Notes: generated from the letters alone by a model not told the origin. DNA of 15,748 nt from CAZRIE01 sp964600075 (GCA_964600075.1 CAZRIE010000098.1:1-15748), one strand, 5' to 3'. Positions 8,099 to 15,553 are shown, counted from the stretch's first letter. Program-made: numbers and translations.

Positions 8099-8167
8099 AA
8101 GAATCTAGGTATGTCGCTTACGGCAAAATTGGTCAAGCACAAGAATATTTGGAATTATATAAGTTGA
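8099..8167 (+). pseudogene. Remnant or duplicate of the recG 3' end
   Basis: Reading in the frame that ends with TGA at 8165-8167 gives KNLGMSLTAKLVKHKNIWNYIS-stop. The true recG ends ENLVIRHAYSQLVKYKNIWNYIS-stop. Bases 8127-8167 match 6185-6225 at 34 of 41 positions without gaps. Most differences are silent (GTG/GTC, AAA/AAG, ATT/ATA, AGC/AGT, TAA/TGA), with one Tyr-to-His change. The frame is open back only to 8069 and has no plausible start, so this is a fragment and not a gene. The silent-site pattern shows that both copies evolved as coding sequence for a time, as expected if one came from a related strain. Its place immediately before the leu promoter suggests that recG once lay directly upstream of leuC. 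Confidence 0.75.
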
Positions 8168-8216
8168 ACATCGTAATTTTCAAGCACAATAATTTCTTAA
8201 AAATTCCTTGTTTCCT

Positions 8217-8224
8217 TAGTTTTG
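8217..8224 (+). promoter_or_regulatory. Candidate -7 element of the leuCDAB operon (TAGTTTTG)
   Basis: TAGTTTTG matches TAnnTTTG and lies 21 bases before the leuC ATG, which predicts a very short leader of about 15 bases. The -33 TTG is not well matched at the expected spacing (around 8195). The short leader leaves no room for a classical leader-peptide attenuator downstream of this start. Confidence 0.45.
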
Positions 8225-8245
8225 TAGGCTTAGATTTTAAAGATT

Positions 8246-9661
8246 ATGAGTTCAAAAATGACATTATTTGATAAAGTATGGGATTCTCATGTTGTACACC
8301 AGATCGAAAACGGCCCTGATGTACTGTTCATCGACCGGCACATGGTACATGAGGTAACGAGCCCAGTTGCTTTTTTAGGATTGAAAACCCGAAATATTGG
8401 TGTAATACATCCTGAAAAGACCTTTGCAACGGCCGACCATAACACCCCGACAATCAATCAACATCTTCCCGTTGCTGACCCGCTATCGGCGAATCAATTA
8501 AAAATGCTAGAAGAAAACGCCAATGAGCATGGTATTTCGTATTGGGGCTTAGGCCACGAAAAAAACGGAATCGTGCACGTCGTGGGGCCTGAATACGGAA
8601 TTACGTTACCTGGCGCCACGATTGTTTGTGGTGATTCACATACGTCTACACACGGTGCTTTCGGAGCGATTGCTTTTGGTATCGGTACTTCGGAAGTTGA
8701 AATGGTTTTGGCTACGCAATGTATTATGCAGCCAAAACCGAAAAAAATGCGCATCAATATTACTGGTGAATTACAATACGGTGTAACTCCAAAAGACGCA
8801 GCACTGTTTATTATTTCGCAATTAACAACTTCTGGCGCGACAGGATATTTCGTCGAATATGCCGGAGATGTCTTTAAAAATATGACCATGGAAGGTCGTA
8901 TGACCGTCTGTAACCTCAGTATTGAAATGGGTGCCCGTGGTGGCATGATTGCGCCCGATGAAAGTACCTTTCATTTTGTAAAAGGACGCGAATTCACCCC
9001 AAAGGGAGCTGAATGGGACAAAGCTATGGACTACTGGCAGACGCTTTATACCGACCCAGATGCCATTTTCGATAAAGAATTGACCTTTGACGGTTCGTTG
9101 ATCGAACCAATGATTACCTACGGGACGAACCCAGGAATGGGAATGAGCATCAAGAATGATATTCCCACCTCCGAAATGGTTCAAGGTGGCGCGACTACGT
9201 ATAAGAAATCATTACAATACATGAAATTCGGTGAGGGCGACACCATGATTGGAAAGCCTATTGATTTTGTTTTCCTCGGAAGTTGTACCAATGGAAGAAT
9301 CGAAGATTTCAGGGCTTTTGCATCTATCGTAAAAGGAAAAAAGAAAGCAGATAATGTAACGGCATGGTTAGTCCCCGGAAGTCATAAAGTTGAGTCGGCT
9401 ATCAAAGAAGAAGGTATTTTAGATATTCTTACGGAAGCTGGTTTCGAACTTCGTGAGCCCGGTTGTTCGGCATGTTTGGCCATGAACGACGATAAAGTAC
9501 CACCCGGAAAATTAGCTGTAAGCACATCGAACAGAAACTTTGAAGGAAGACAAGGTCCAGGATCAAGAACGTTATTAGCGAGCCCACTAGTTGCGGCAGC
9601 TGCAGCGGTTACTGGCAAAGTGACGGATCCTCGAGATCTAATGAAGCTGGAGACGGCATAG
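8246..9661 (+). CDS. leuC: 3-isopropylmalate dehydratase large subunit
   Basis: With LeuD this aconitase-family enzyme isomerises 2-isopropylmalate to 3-isopropylmalate in leucine synthesis. At 471 residues it has the standard bacterial LeuC length. The three ligands of the [4Fe-4S] cluster are present at the usual positions: Cys347 in GSCTNGR, and Cys407 and Cys410 in GCSAC. Other family signatures are ATADHNTPT (61-69), CGDSHTSTHGAFG (128-140) and SNRNFEGRQG (428-437). The ATG at 8246 is chosen because it follows the -7 element directly. Met5 is a possible alternative. The gene is first in the leu operon, and 51 bases of tandem heptamers separate it from leuD. Confidence 0.97.
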   Translation: MSSKMTLFDKVWDSHVVHQIENGPDVLFIDRHMVHEVTSPVAFLGLKTRNIGVIHPEKTFATADHNTPTINQHLPVADPLSANQLKMLEENANEHGISYWGLGHEKNGIVHVVGPEYGITLPGATIVCGDSHTSTHGAFGAIAFGIGTSEVEMVLATQCIMQPKPKKMRINITGELQYGVTPKDAALFIISQLTTSGATGYFVEYAGDVFKNMTMEGRMTVCNLSIEMGARGGMIAPDESTFHFVKGREFTPKGAEWDKAMDYWQTLYTDPDAIFDKELTFDGSLIEPMITYGTNPGMGMSIKNDIPTSEMVQGGATTYKKSLQYMKFGEGDTMIGKPIDFVFLGSCTNGRIEDFRAFASIVKGKKKADNVTAWLVPGSHKVESAIKEEGILDILTEAGFELREPGCSACLAMNDDKVPPGKLAVSTSNRNFEGRQGPGSRTLLASPLVAAAAAVTGKVTDPRDLMKLETA

Positions 9662-9676
9662 ACTTAGATTAGTTTT

Positions 9677-9707
9677 ACTAACGACTAACCACTAATTACT
9701 AACGACT
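9677..9707 (+). repeat. Tandem heptamer repeat between leuC and leuD
   Basis: The spacer holds ACTAACG, ACTAACC, ACTAATT and ACTAACG in uninterrupted series, followed by ACT: about 4.4 copies of a degenerate 7-base unit. It fills most of the 51-base gap between the two subunit genes and lies just before the leuD start. Confidence 0.8.
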
Positions 9708-9712
9708 GAATA

Positions 9713-10309
9713 ATGGCATACGATAAATTCACAACACTTAAAACAACGGCGGTTCCACTTCCGATCGAGAACGTAGACACCGATCAGATTATCCCGGCTC
9801 GTTTTTTAAAAGCAACGGAACGCAAAGGCTTTGGGGATAATCTTTTTCGTGATTGGCGTTACAATCAAGACAATTCTCCGAAGGAAGATTTTATATTGAA
9901 CAATCCGAAATACAGCGGCAAAATATTAGTTGGTGGAAAAAATTTCGGTTCCGGTTCTTCTCGTGAGCATGCGGCCTGGGCCGTTTATGATTACGGATTC
10001 CGAGTAGTTATTTCTAGCTTTTTCGCCGATATATTTAGGGGTAATTGTTTGAATATAGGTGTTTTGCCCGTTCAGGTGAGCGCAGAATTCCTTCAAAAAA
10101 TATTAACCGAAATTGAAAAGAATCCGAATACGGAGTTTGAAGTGAGTCTTCCAGAACAAATTGTAACCATTCTGGCTACTGGCGAAAGTGAGTCTTTTGA
10201 TATCAACGACTACAAAAAAACGAATATGACCAATGGTTTTGATGATATCGACTATTTGTTGAACATTAAGAAAGATATTCAGGAATTTGCAGCCGACAGG
10301 CCTTTATGA
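9713..10309 (+). CDS. leuD: 3-isopropylmalate dehydratase small subunit
   Basis: This is the swivel subunit of isopropylmalate isomerase and partner of LeuC. Its 198 residues match the usual bacterial LeuD length (about 200). The signature GGKNFGSGSSREHAAWA (residues 74-90) forms part of the substrate pocket, and the N-terminal segment NVDTDQIIPARFL (20-32) is also typical. There is no Fe-S ligand in this subunit, as expected. The ATG at 9713 directly follows the heptamer array, with no Shine-Dalgarno sequence. An REP-like element of about 86 bases separates its stop from the next gene. Confidence 0.97.
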   Translation: MAYDKFTTLKTTAVPLPIENVDTDQIIPARFLKATERKGFGDNLFRDWRYNQDNSPKEDFILNNPKYSGKILVGGKNFGSGSSREHAAWAVYDYGFRVVISSFFADIFRGNCLNIGVLPVQVSAEFLQKILTEIEKNPNTEFEVSLPEQIVTILATGESESFDINDYKKTNMTNGFDDIDYLLNIKKDIQEFAADRPL

Positions 10310-10315
10310 TTTGTA

Positions 10316-10402
10316 GCTGCGAGGAGCATTTTCGCGACGAAGCAGTCCGTTGAAACCTTTCGAATGTTCAAACAGATTACCACGCTTCGCTCGTAATCGC
10401 AA
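10316..10402. repeat. REP-like imperfect inverted repeat between leuD and leuA
   Basis: The left arm contains TGCGAGGAGC and GCGACGAAGCAGTC (to about 10347), then GTTGAAAC. After a short loop (CTTTCGAAT), the right arm reads GTTCAAAC followed by AGATTACCACGCTTCGCTCG. The complement of the right arm (CGAGCGAAGCGTGGTAATCT) mirrors the left with mismatches. From memory, the motifs TTGCGAGGAGC and CGACGAAGCAATCT recur as dispersed intergenic repeats in many bacteria. I infer that this is a decayed copy. Confidence 0.6.
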
Positions 10403-10425
10403 TAGAAATCAACCACACCATTAAA

Positions 10426-11937
10426 ATGAAAAGACAATTGGAAATAATGGATACCACCTTGCGTGATGGCGAGCAGACCTCAGGTGTATCTTTTACTGCT
10501 TCTGAAAAACTGACAATGGCCAAGCTGCTACTCGATGAATTAAAAGTCGATAGAATAGAAGTTGCCTCGGCGAGGGTTTCAGAGGGTGAGTTACAGGCCG
10601 TTCAGCAGATTACGGAATGGGCCGCCGAGAAAGGTTATTTAGATAAGGTAGAAGTTTTGACCTTTACCGATGATGGTGTTTCCTTAAAGTGGATGGAAAA
10701 AGCAGGCGCGAAATCACAAAACCTACTGACCAAAGGCTCCCTAAACCATTTGACCCATCAACTAAAAAAGACGCCCAAACAACATTTTGAAGATATTGCC
10801 GCCATTTTTGCATCCGCAGAAAAGATGGGAATCATCAATAATATCTATTTAGAAGATTGGAGTAATGGTATGCGAAATTCCAAGGAATACGTTTTTGAGT
10901 TCCTTGATTTTCTTGCAACACAACCTGTAAAGCGAGTTTTACTTCCAGATACGTTAGGTGTTATTACCTATAAAGAAACCTTTGATTTTATTTCGGAAAT
11001 CGTTGAACGGTACCCCAAAATGCACTTTGATTTTCATGGTCATAATGATTATGACTTGGGAGTTGCCAATATCATGGAAGCCATAAAAGCAGGTTGCCAT
11101 GGCTTGCACCTTACCGTAAACGGAATGGGTGAACGAGCTGGCAACGCACCTATGGCAAGTGCCATAGCGGTTATCAATGACTTTTTACCCGAGGTGACCA
11201 TAGCGGTCAATGAAAAAGCACTTTACAAAGTAAGCAAGTTAGTCTCCGCTTTTACAGGAATAAGCATTCCGTACAACAAACCCATAGTAGGTGATAATGT
11301 TTTTACTCAAACTGCTGGTATTCATGCAGATGGAGACAGTAAACATAATTTGTACTTTAGCCATTTAATGCCTGAACGTTTTGGCCGAAAGCGTAAATAT
11401 GCACTGGGTAAAATGTCAGGAAAGGCCAATATTCAGAAGAATTTACAGGAACTGGGGTTAACGTTGAACGACGAGGAACTGAAAAAAGTTACGGCACGAA
11501 TTATTGAGTTAGGGGATAAAAAAGAACGGGTGACCAAAGACGATCTGCCCTATATTATTTCGGACGTACTGAACACGAATTACCAACAAAAAGTTTTCGT
11601 GAAATCGTATGTACTTACCCATTCGAAAGGATTAAAGCCTTCAACAACCTTATCTCTAGAAATAAATGGTAAGATTTATGAAGAAAACGCTTCTGGTGAC
11701 GGACAATACGATGCGTTTATGAATGCCCTTCGTAAAATATACCAAACAAGAAAAATAGAATTGCCCATTTTAGTGGACTACGCAGTACGCATACCCCCCG
11801 GGAGTAATTCAGATGCACTTTGTGAAACCATTATTACTTGGGAAGCCGGCGGGAAAGAATTTACTTCTCGTGGGCTGGATTCTGACCAGACTGTAAGTGC
11901 AATTAAGGCTACTGAGAAGATGTTGAATATAATTTAA
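10426..11937 (+). CDS. leuA: 2-isopropylmalate synthase / citramalate synthase family protein
   Basis: This DRE-TIM metallolyase-type enzyme condenses acetyl-CoA with a 2-oxo acid. It has 503 residues. The catalytic start motif TLRDGEQ is at residues 11-17, the divalent-metal pair is H204 and H206 in FHGHND, and NGMGERAGN (232-240) and TAGIHADG (296-303) are typical. The last ~115 residues form a LeuA-type dimeric regulatory domain, recognisable by SGDGQYDAFMNALRKI, which suggests feedback control by an end-product amino acid. Its place between leuD and leuB supports 2-isopropylmalate synthase. However, TLRDGEQTSGVSFTASEKL also resembles archaeal-type citramalate synthases (CimA), and as I recall many Bacteroidota carry a second LeuA elsewhere. 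The choice of 2-oxoisovalerate or pyruvate as substrate is open, so the symbol is provisional. Confidence 0.8.
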   Translation: MKRQLEIMDTTLRDGEQTSGVSFTASEKLTMAKLLLDELKVDRIEVASARVSEGELQAVQQITEWAAEKGYLDKVEVLTFTDDGVSLKWMEKAGAKSQNLLTKGSLNHLTHQLKKTPKQHFEDIAAIFASAEKMGIINNIYLEDWSNGMRNSKEYVFEFLDFLATQPVKRVLLPDTLGVITYKETFDFISEIVERYPKMHFDFHGHNDYDLGVANIMEAIKAGCHGLHLTVNGMGERAGNAPMASAIAVINDFLPEVTIAVNEKALYKVSKLVSAFTGISIPYNKPIVGDNVFTQTAGIHADGDSKHNLYFSHLMPERFGRKRKYALGKMSGKANIQKNLQELGLTLNDEELKKVTARIIELGDKKERVTKDDLPYIISDVLNTNYQQKVFVKSYVLTHSKGLKPSTTLSLEINGKIYEENASGDGQYDAFMNALRKIYQTRKIELPILVDYAVRIPPGSNSDALCETIITWEAGGKEFTSRGLDSDQTVSAIKATEKMLNII

Positions 11938-11941
11938 CGCC

Positions 11942-11967
11942 CGGTGTGCGCGGTGTGCGCGGTGTGC
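11942..11967 (+). repeat. Tandem nonamer repeat between leuA and leuB
   Basis: CGGTGTGCG occurs at 11942-11950 and 11951-11959, with a third copy missing the last base at 11960-11967. The array starts 5 bases after the leuA-type stop codon. The same 133-base spacer also holds a direct repeat GCGTACGG (12027-12034 and 12041-12048). Confidence 0.85.
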
Positions 11968-12050
11968 TATAAGCCAAGCGCAATAATGATTTAAAAACGA
12001 AGAACATACAATTAAAAAAGCGTTCGGCGTACGGTGATAAGCGTACGGCG

Positions 12051-12065
12051 TTTCGCAAAGCGAAA
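12051..12065 (+). promoter_or_regulatory. Short perfect hairpin just before the leuB start
   Basis: TTTCGC, a loop of AAA, and GCGAAA form a perfect 6-base stem that ends 5 bases before the leuB ATG at 12071. In an mRNA without a Shine-Dalgarno site such a hairpin could alter ribosome access. No T run follows, so it is not a terminator. The regulatory role is inference. Confidence 0.4.
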
Positions 12066-12070
12066 ACCAT

Positions 12071-13126
12071 ATGAAACTAAACATTGCCCTTTTGGCCGGA
12101 GACGGAATCGGCCCCGAAGTTATTGACCAAGCTGTAAAAGTTTGTGACGCCATAGCAACGAAGTACAATCACGAAATTACATGGCAACCCGCCTTAACAG
12201 GTGCAGCGGCTATTGATGCAGTAGGAGAACCTTATCCAGATTCCACGCATGAAGTGTGTGTAAATGCCGATGCTGTGCTGTTTGGTGCTATCGGACATCC
12301 ACGGTTTGATAACGACCCATCTGCAAAAGTTCGCCCTGAACAGGGGTTGTTGAAAATGCGCCAGAAACTGGGATTGTTTGCCAATGTCCGTCCAACCTTT
12401 ACATTTCCTTCTTTGATTGATAAATCACCTTTAAAGCGCGAGCGTATCGAAGGAACCGATTTAATTATCCTTCGGGAATTAACCGGAGGTATCTATTTCG
12501 GGGAAAGGGGACGCAAAGACGATGGCAATACTGCTTTTGATACAATGACTTATACCCGCTCAGAAATACAGCGGTTGGCCAAAAAAGGTTTTGAAATGGC
12601 GATGACACGCTCGAAAAGATTATGTTGTGTCGATAAGGCGAATGTTCTGGAATCCTCACGATTATGGCGCGAGACCGTTCAGGCGATGGAAAAGGATTAT
12701 CCTGAGGTCGAAGTTTCCTATGAATTTGTAGATGCTGTGGCTATGCGTCTGGTACAATGGCCAAAAGGTTATGATGTCATCATTACCGAAAACCTATTCG
12801 GAGATATCTTGACGGATGAAGCTTCTGTAATTTCGGGATCTATGGGCTTGATGCCTTCTGCTTCGGTTGGCGCAAAAGCAAGGTTGTACGAACCGATTCA
12901 TGGATCTTACCCGCAAGCTGCCGGAAAAGATATTGCCAATCCGTTAGCTACAGTACTTTCAGCAGCCATGCTTTTTGAAGATATGGATTTGACCGATGAA
13001 GCCGAAGCTATTCGGGATGTAGTTAACAAATCTTTGGCCGAAGGTATCGTGACCGAAGATTTGGCCGAAGATGGCAAAAGCTACAAAACCAGTGTGGTTG
13101 GGGATTGGTTAGCAAAGCATATTTAG
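12071..13126 (+). CDS. leuB: 3-isopropylmalate dehydrogenase
   Basis: LeuB oxidises and decarboxylates 3-isopropylmalate with NAD to 2-oxoisocaproate, the last operon-encoded step before transamination to leucine. The 351 residues fit the family (about 350-365). Visible features are LLAGDGIGPEV (8-17), the substrate arginines R97 and R107, R135 in LRELTGG, Y142, K189 in VDKANVL, and the metal-binding D221, D245 and D249 (NLFGDILTDE). The NAD-binding loop YEPIHGSYPQAAGKDIANP at 273-291 is of the NAD-specific IPMDH type, which separates it from isocitrate dehydrogenase. It is the last gene of the operon, with a strong terminator 26 bases after its stop. Confidence 0.97.
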   Translation: MKLNIALLAGDGIGPEVIDQAVKVCDAIATKYNHEITWQPALTGAAAIDAVGEPYPDSTHEVCVNADAVLFGAIGHPRFDNDPSAKVRPEQGLLKMRQKLGLFANVRPTFTFPSLIDKSPLKRERIEGTDLIILRELTGGIYFGERGRKDDGNTAFDTMTYTRSEIQRLAKKGFEMAMTRSKRLCCVDKANVLESSRLWRETVQAMEKDYPEVEVSYEFVDAVAMRLVQWPKGYDVIITENLFGDILTDEASVISGSMGLMPSASVGAKARLYEPIHGSYPQAAGKDIANPLATVLSAAMLFEDMDLTDEAEAIRDVVNKSLAEGIVTEDLAEDGKSYKTSVVGDWLAKHI

Positions 13127-13152
13127 GAAAAATAATTAACAAAAATACAGGT

Positions 13153-13184
13153 CTCACAGGTTTTAAAACTTGTGAGGCTTTTTT
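13153..13184 (+). terminator. Rho-independent terminator of the leu operon
   Basis: CTCACAGGTTTT at 13153 pairs with AAAACTTGTGAG ending at 13176, a 12-base stem with one G-U type mismatch. GC and six T residues follow. It lies 26 bases after the leuB stop and is well placed to end the leuCDAB transcript. Confidence 0.88.
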
Positions 13185-13351
13185 GTACGCCATATTTTAC
13201 ATTCAAATATATTCATGTTTTGGGGTGCATTATTGTTTATGTTCACAGCAGGCTATACATCAATTCCCACCATCTATACATGTCTAATAGACCATTCCCT
13301 CGTTTTCCATAAATTATACTTTGATATATATGAACACCAACACAATACATC

Positions 13352-14311
13352 ATGAAAAAAGGAATTTTGATTGTCCTGGTCTTTTCTTTTTTGGCAATCG
13401 CTTGGGTTACTATGCCGGAAGACGAAAATAAGAGTAGCGCTGAACAGCCTATTGAAAATTATACGGGTCCTATTATCGACATGCATGTTCACGCGTATGT
13501 TTCAAAAAATCAGATGTTTGGTTTGGAAAACTATAATCCTTTAACCCATAAGACCTATGTGGGTTCAGAAACCCTGCAAAAGCACCAAGAAGAAACATTT
13601 GAGAAATTCAAAAAGCATAATATCGTCAAAGCTATGGTAACCAACGGTTCAGAATGGCATAAAATAGACTCTTCTTTAGTTATCATAGGGGAAAGTCATT
13701 ACAACACTATTGATGAATTAAAGGAAAAACACAAAAGTGGAAAGCTTCATGTATTGGGGGAAGTTGCTCCCAACTACCAGGGCAAGCTTCCAACAGACGA
13801 AAGTTTAGTGCCCTATTTTGATTTAGCGGAGGAGTTGGGCATTCCCATTGCGTATCATATGTACCCAGGCGGGCCTCCTGGAGGAGCGTATTTTGAATAC
13901 CCCAAAACAAGGGCATTTCAAGGAAAACCTTTGCAGCTAGAGGAAATAGTATTTTCAAGACCAAAAATGAAAATCTATATCATGCATGCAGGTTGGCCGT
14001 ATTTGGAAGACATGAAGGCGCTTATGTATGCGCATCCACAAGTATATGTTGACCTTGGCGTAATTTGCTGGGGAATTCCCAAAAAGGAGTTCTATAACTT
14101 TTTAGAAGGGTTGGTAGATTCAGGCTTCGGTGATAGAATTATGTTCGGATCGGACCAAATGGTTTGGGTCAATACCATAGATGAAGGAATAGAAGCTATT
14201 AATTCCGTAGATTTTTTATCCCTAGAACAAAAAGAAAATATCTTTTACAATAATGCCGCGCGATTTTTGGGTTTTACCGATGCCGAAATTAAAAAACACA
14301 AAAATCAATAA
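13352..14311 (+). CDS. Membrane-anchored or exported amidohydrolase-2 family metal-dependent hydrolase
   Basis: The 319-residue protein is a predicted TIM-barrel hydrolase or decarboxylase of the Amidohydro_2 (PF04909-type) family. The barrel starts with the metal motif HVH (H45 and H47 in IIDMHVHAY). H169 (YHMYPG), H212 (MHAGWPY) and D268 (FGSDQMVW) give the other expected metal or catalytic residues, and the NNAARFLG C-terminal motif is typical. An N-terminal hydrophobic stretch at residues 4-20 looks like a signal anchor or signal peptide; no lipobox is present. Most relatives are cytoplasmic, so export is somewhat unusual. It is separated from leuB by a terminator and appears monocistronic. 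The substrate cannot be read from the sequence. Confidence 0.85.
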   Translation: MKKGILIVLVFSFLAIAWVTMPEDENKSSAEQPIENYTGPIIDMHVHAYVSKNQMFGLENYNPLTHKTYVGSETLQKHQEETFEKFKKHNIVKAMVTNGSEWHKIDSSLVIIGESHYNTIDELKEKHKSGKLHVLGEVAPNYQGKLPTDESLVPYFDLAEELGIPIAYHMYPGGPPGGAYFEYPKTRAFQGKPLQLEEIVFSRPKMKIYIMHAGWPYLEDMKALMYAHPQVYVDLGVICWGIPKKEFYNFLEGLVDSGFGDRIMFGSDQMVWVNTIDEGIEAINSVDFLSLEQKENIFYNNAARFLGFTDAEIKKHKNQ

Positions 14312-14338
14312 AAAGCTCCGAGAAATAATTCTCGAGGC
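14311..14338 (-). terminator. Terminator of the MFS permease gene
   Basis: Read on the minus strand, CTC-GAGAA, a loop, and TTCTC-G-GAG form a stem with one bulged base, followed by C and five T residues. It begins about 13 bases after the permease stop. The T run overlaps the stop region of the convergent amidohydrolase gene. On the plus strand there is no T run, so for that gene it is only a barrier hairpin. Confidence 0.65.
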
Positions 14339-14350
14339 AGTATTCGTTAA

Positions 14351-15553
14351 CTAACTATTGAAAGCCATTTTTCGATATTCGGTGGCTGCCCTTTGCCTTC
14401 TATACACTATAATGCCCACTGCCATAAGTACACCCATGCCTGCCAAGGCTGCTCCGACCACTCCGGCATAAACGACGCTGAAGCCAAGCGCCATAGGTAA
14501 GCCGGCCAAATAGGCCCCAGAAGCATTCCCCATGTTAAACGCACTCTGGTTCATAGAAGAACCGAGCATTTCATTACCCTTAGCCGTATTGATAATAGCC
14601 ATTTGTATAGGTGTCGATACGGTAAAGGCAGCCAAGCCCATCAAAAATGTCATCACTAGAACCACATAAGGGTTAAAGGCCAAAACAGAATTCAACAATA
14701 ATAAACCGACCATTGCCGTTAGACTCAGCGCCACCGCTTTTAAAGGGCTGATCAATTCTGCCATTTTCGCCCCTACAAAATTACCGACTACCATGCCCAG
14801 ACCGGCCAATATCATAGCGTAACCTACCATGTACTCACCCCATCCGGCAACATCGGTAATCAGCGGGGCAATATAACTGTACCAGGCAAAAAAGCCTCCC
14901 GTACCAATAGTCGTGAGCAAGATAAGCGCCCAGAGCTCCCCATTTTTGAGTCCTTTATTTTCTTTCGAATAGGGTTTTGGGGGTTCAGCTGGGAAGGTTG
15001 GCATCCAAAAAAATACACTAGCCACGGCTAGCAAGCCGACCAAACCGACCATATAAAAAGAAATACTCCAATCGTACTGATGCCCGATATACGTACCTAT
15101 TGGTACCCCGATGACATTGGCAAAGGTCAATCCTGAAAACATAACGGCAATAGCTTTCGCGGCTTTCCCCTTTTTTGCCAATTTTCCGGCAACCACCGCT
15201 CCAATACCAAAAAAGGCCCCGTGCGGAAGACCTGATAAAAATCGGGCAACAAGCAAGGTTCCATAACTATCTGCCAAGCCCGACAACGTATTAAATAAAG
15301 TAAACCAGCCCATTAGCAATAATAGCATGCTACGCGTGTCGATTTTTTTGGCAAATCTGGTCAATATCGGCGCCCCGACCACTACGCCGAGTGCATAAGC
15401 GGCAATAAAGTGGCCCGCCTCAGGAATCGTAATCCCAACCCCTTTGGCTACGTCTGGGAGAATGCCCATAATCACGAATTCGGTCAATCCGATACCGAAA
15501 CCTCCGACCGCCAAGGCAGTCAACGCTTTTTTGTTTGTTATAGTAGTCTTCAT
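14351..15553 (-). CDS. AraJ-like MFS permease (DHA1 drug/sugar efflux type)
   Basis: The protein has 400 residues and about 12 hydrophobic segments, matching the usual size of the DHA1 family. The first segment region GGFGIGLTEFVIMGILPDVA, then AGHFIAAYALGVVVGAPI, PHGAFFGIGAVV and IGVPIGTYIG closely resemble E. coli AraJ and its paralogue YdhP. In the second half, FAWYSYIAPLI, NAKGNEMLGSSMNQSAFNMGNASGAY and the conserved small-residue helices also agree with AraJ. It is an inner-membrane proton-coupled exporter by family. The natural substrate is unknown and no arabinose gene is nearby. The gene is monocistronic here, with its own terminator and a candidate promoter, and it is convergent with the amidohydrolase gene. 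Confidence 0.92.
   Translation of the reverse strand: MKTTITNKKALTALAVGGFGIGLTEFVIMGILPDVAKGVGITIPEAGHFIAAYALGVVVGAPILTRFAKKIDTRSMLLLLMGWFTLFNTLSGLADSYGTLLVARFLSGLPHGAFFGIGAVVAGKLAKKGKAAKAIAVMFSGLTFANVIGVPIGTYIGHQYDWSISFYMVGLVGLLAVASVFFWMPTFPAEPPKPYSKENKGLKNGELWALILLTTIGTGGFFAWYSYIAPLITDVAGWGEYMVGYAMILAGLGMVVGNFVGAKMAELISPLKAVALSLTAMVGLLLLNSVLAFNPYVVLVMTFLMGLAAFTVSTPIQMAIINTAKGNEMLGSSMNQSAFNMGNASGAYLAGLPMALGFSVVYAGVVGAALAGMGVLMAVGIIVYRRQRAATEYRKMAFNS

Larger units (their letters stand above)
7876..8245. other. Divergent intergenic region between the lipoprotein gene and leuC
   Basis: These 370 bases are AT-rich and hold no complete gene. From left to right they contain the presumed leader of the minus-strand lipoprotein gene (no canonical TAnnTTTG found), a 20-base imperfect dyad at 8000-8019, a remnant of a recG 3' end at about 8099-8167, a 10-base direct repeat TCAAGCACAA (8133-8142 and 8180-8189), and a -7 promoter element for leuC at 8217-8224. 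No leucine-rich leader peptide or attenuator was found. Confidence 0.7.

Noticed and set aside
8125..8128. Frameshift in the recG remnant (AYGK in one frame, LVKHK in the other)
   Set aside because: The terminal frame is open without a frameshift back to 8069 and aligns to recG with a two-residue gap, so a frameshift is not required.
8166..8245. Leucine leader peptide or T-box-like attenuator before leuC
   Set aside because: No short ORF with leucine codons and no terminator/antiterminator pair was found. The -7 candidate leaves only about 15 bases of leader.
11809..12168. Minus-strand ORF across the leuA-leuB spacer with HRAHRAHRA repeats
   Set aside because: The repeat residues are simply the translated CGGTGTGCG array, and the rest is antisense to leuA and leuB.
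13185..13351. Promoter TATACTTTG before the amidohydrolase gene
   Set aside because: The spacing between TA and TTTG is one base short or long of the TAnnTTTG consensus, and no -33 element is visible.
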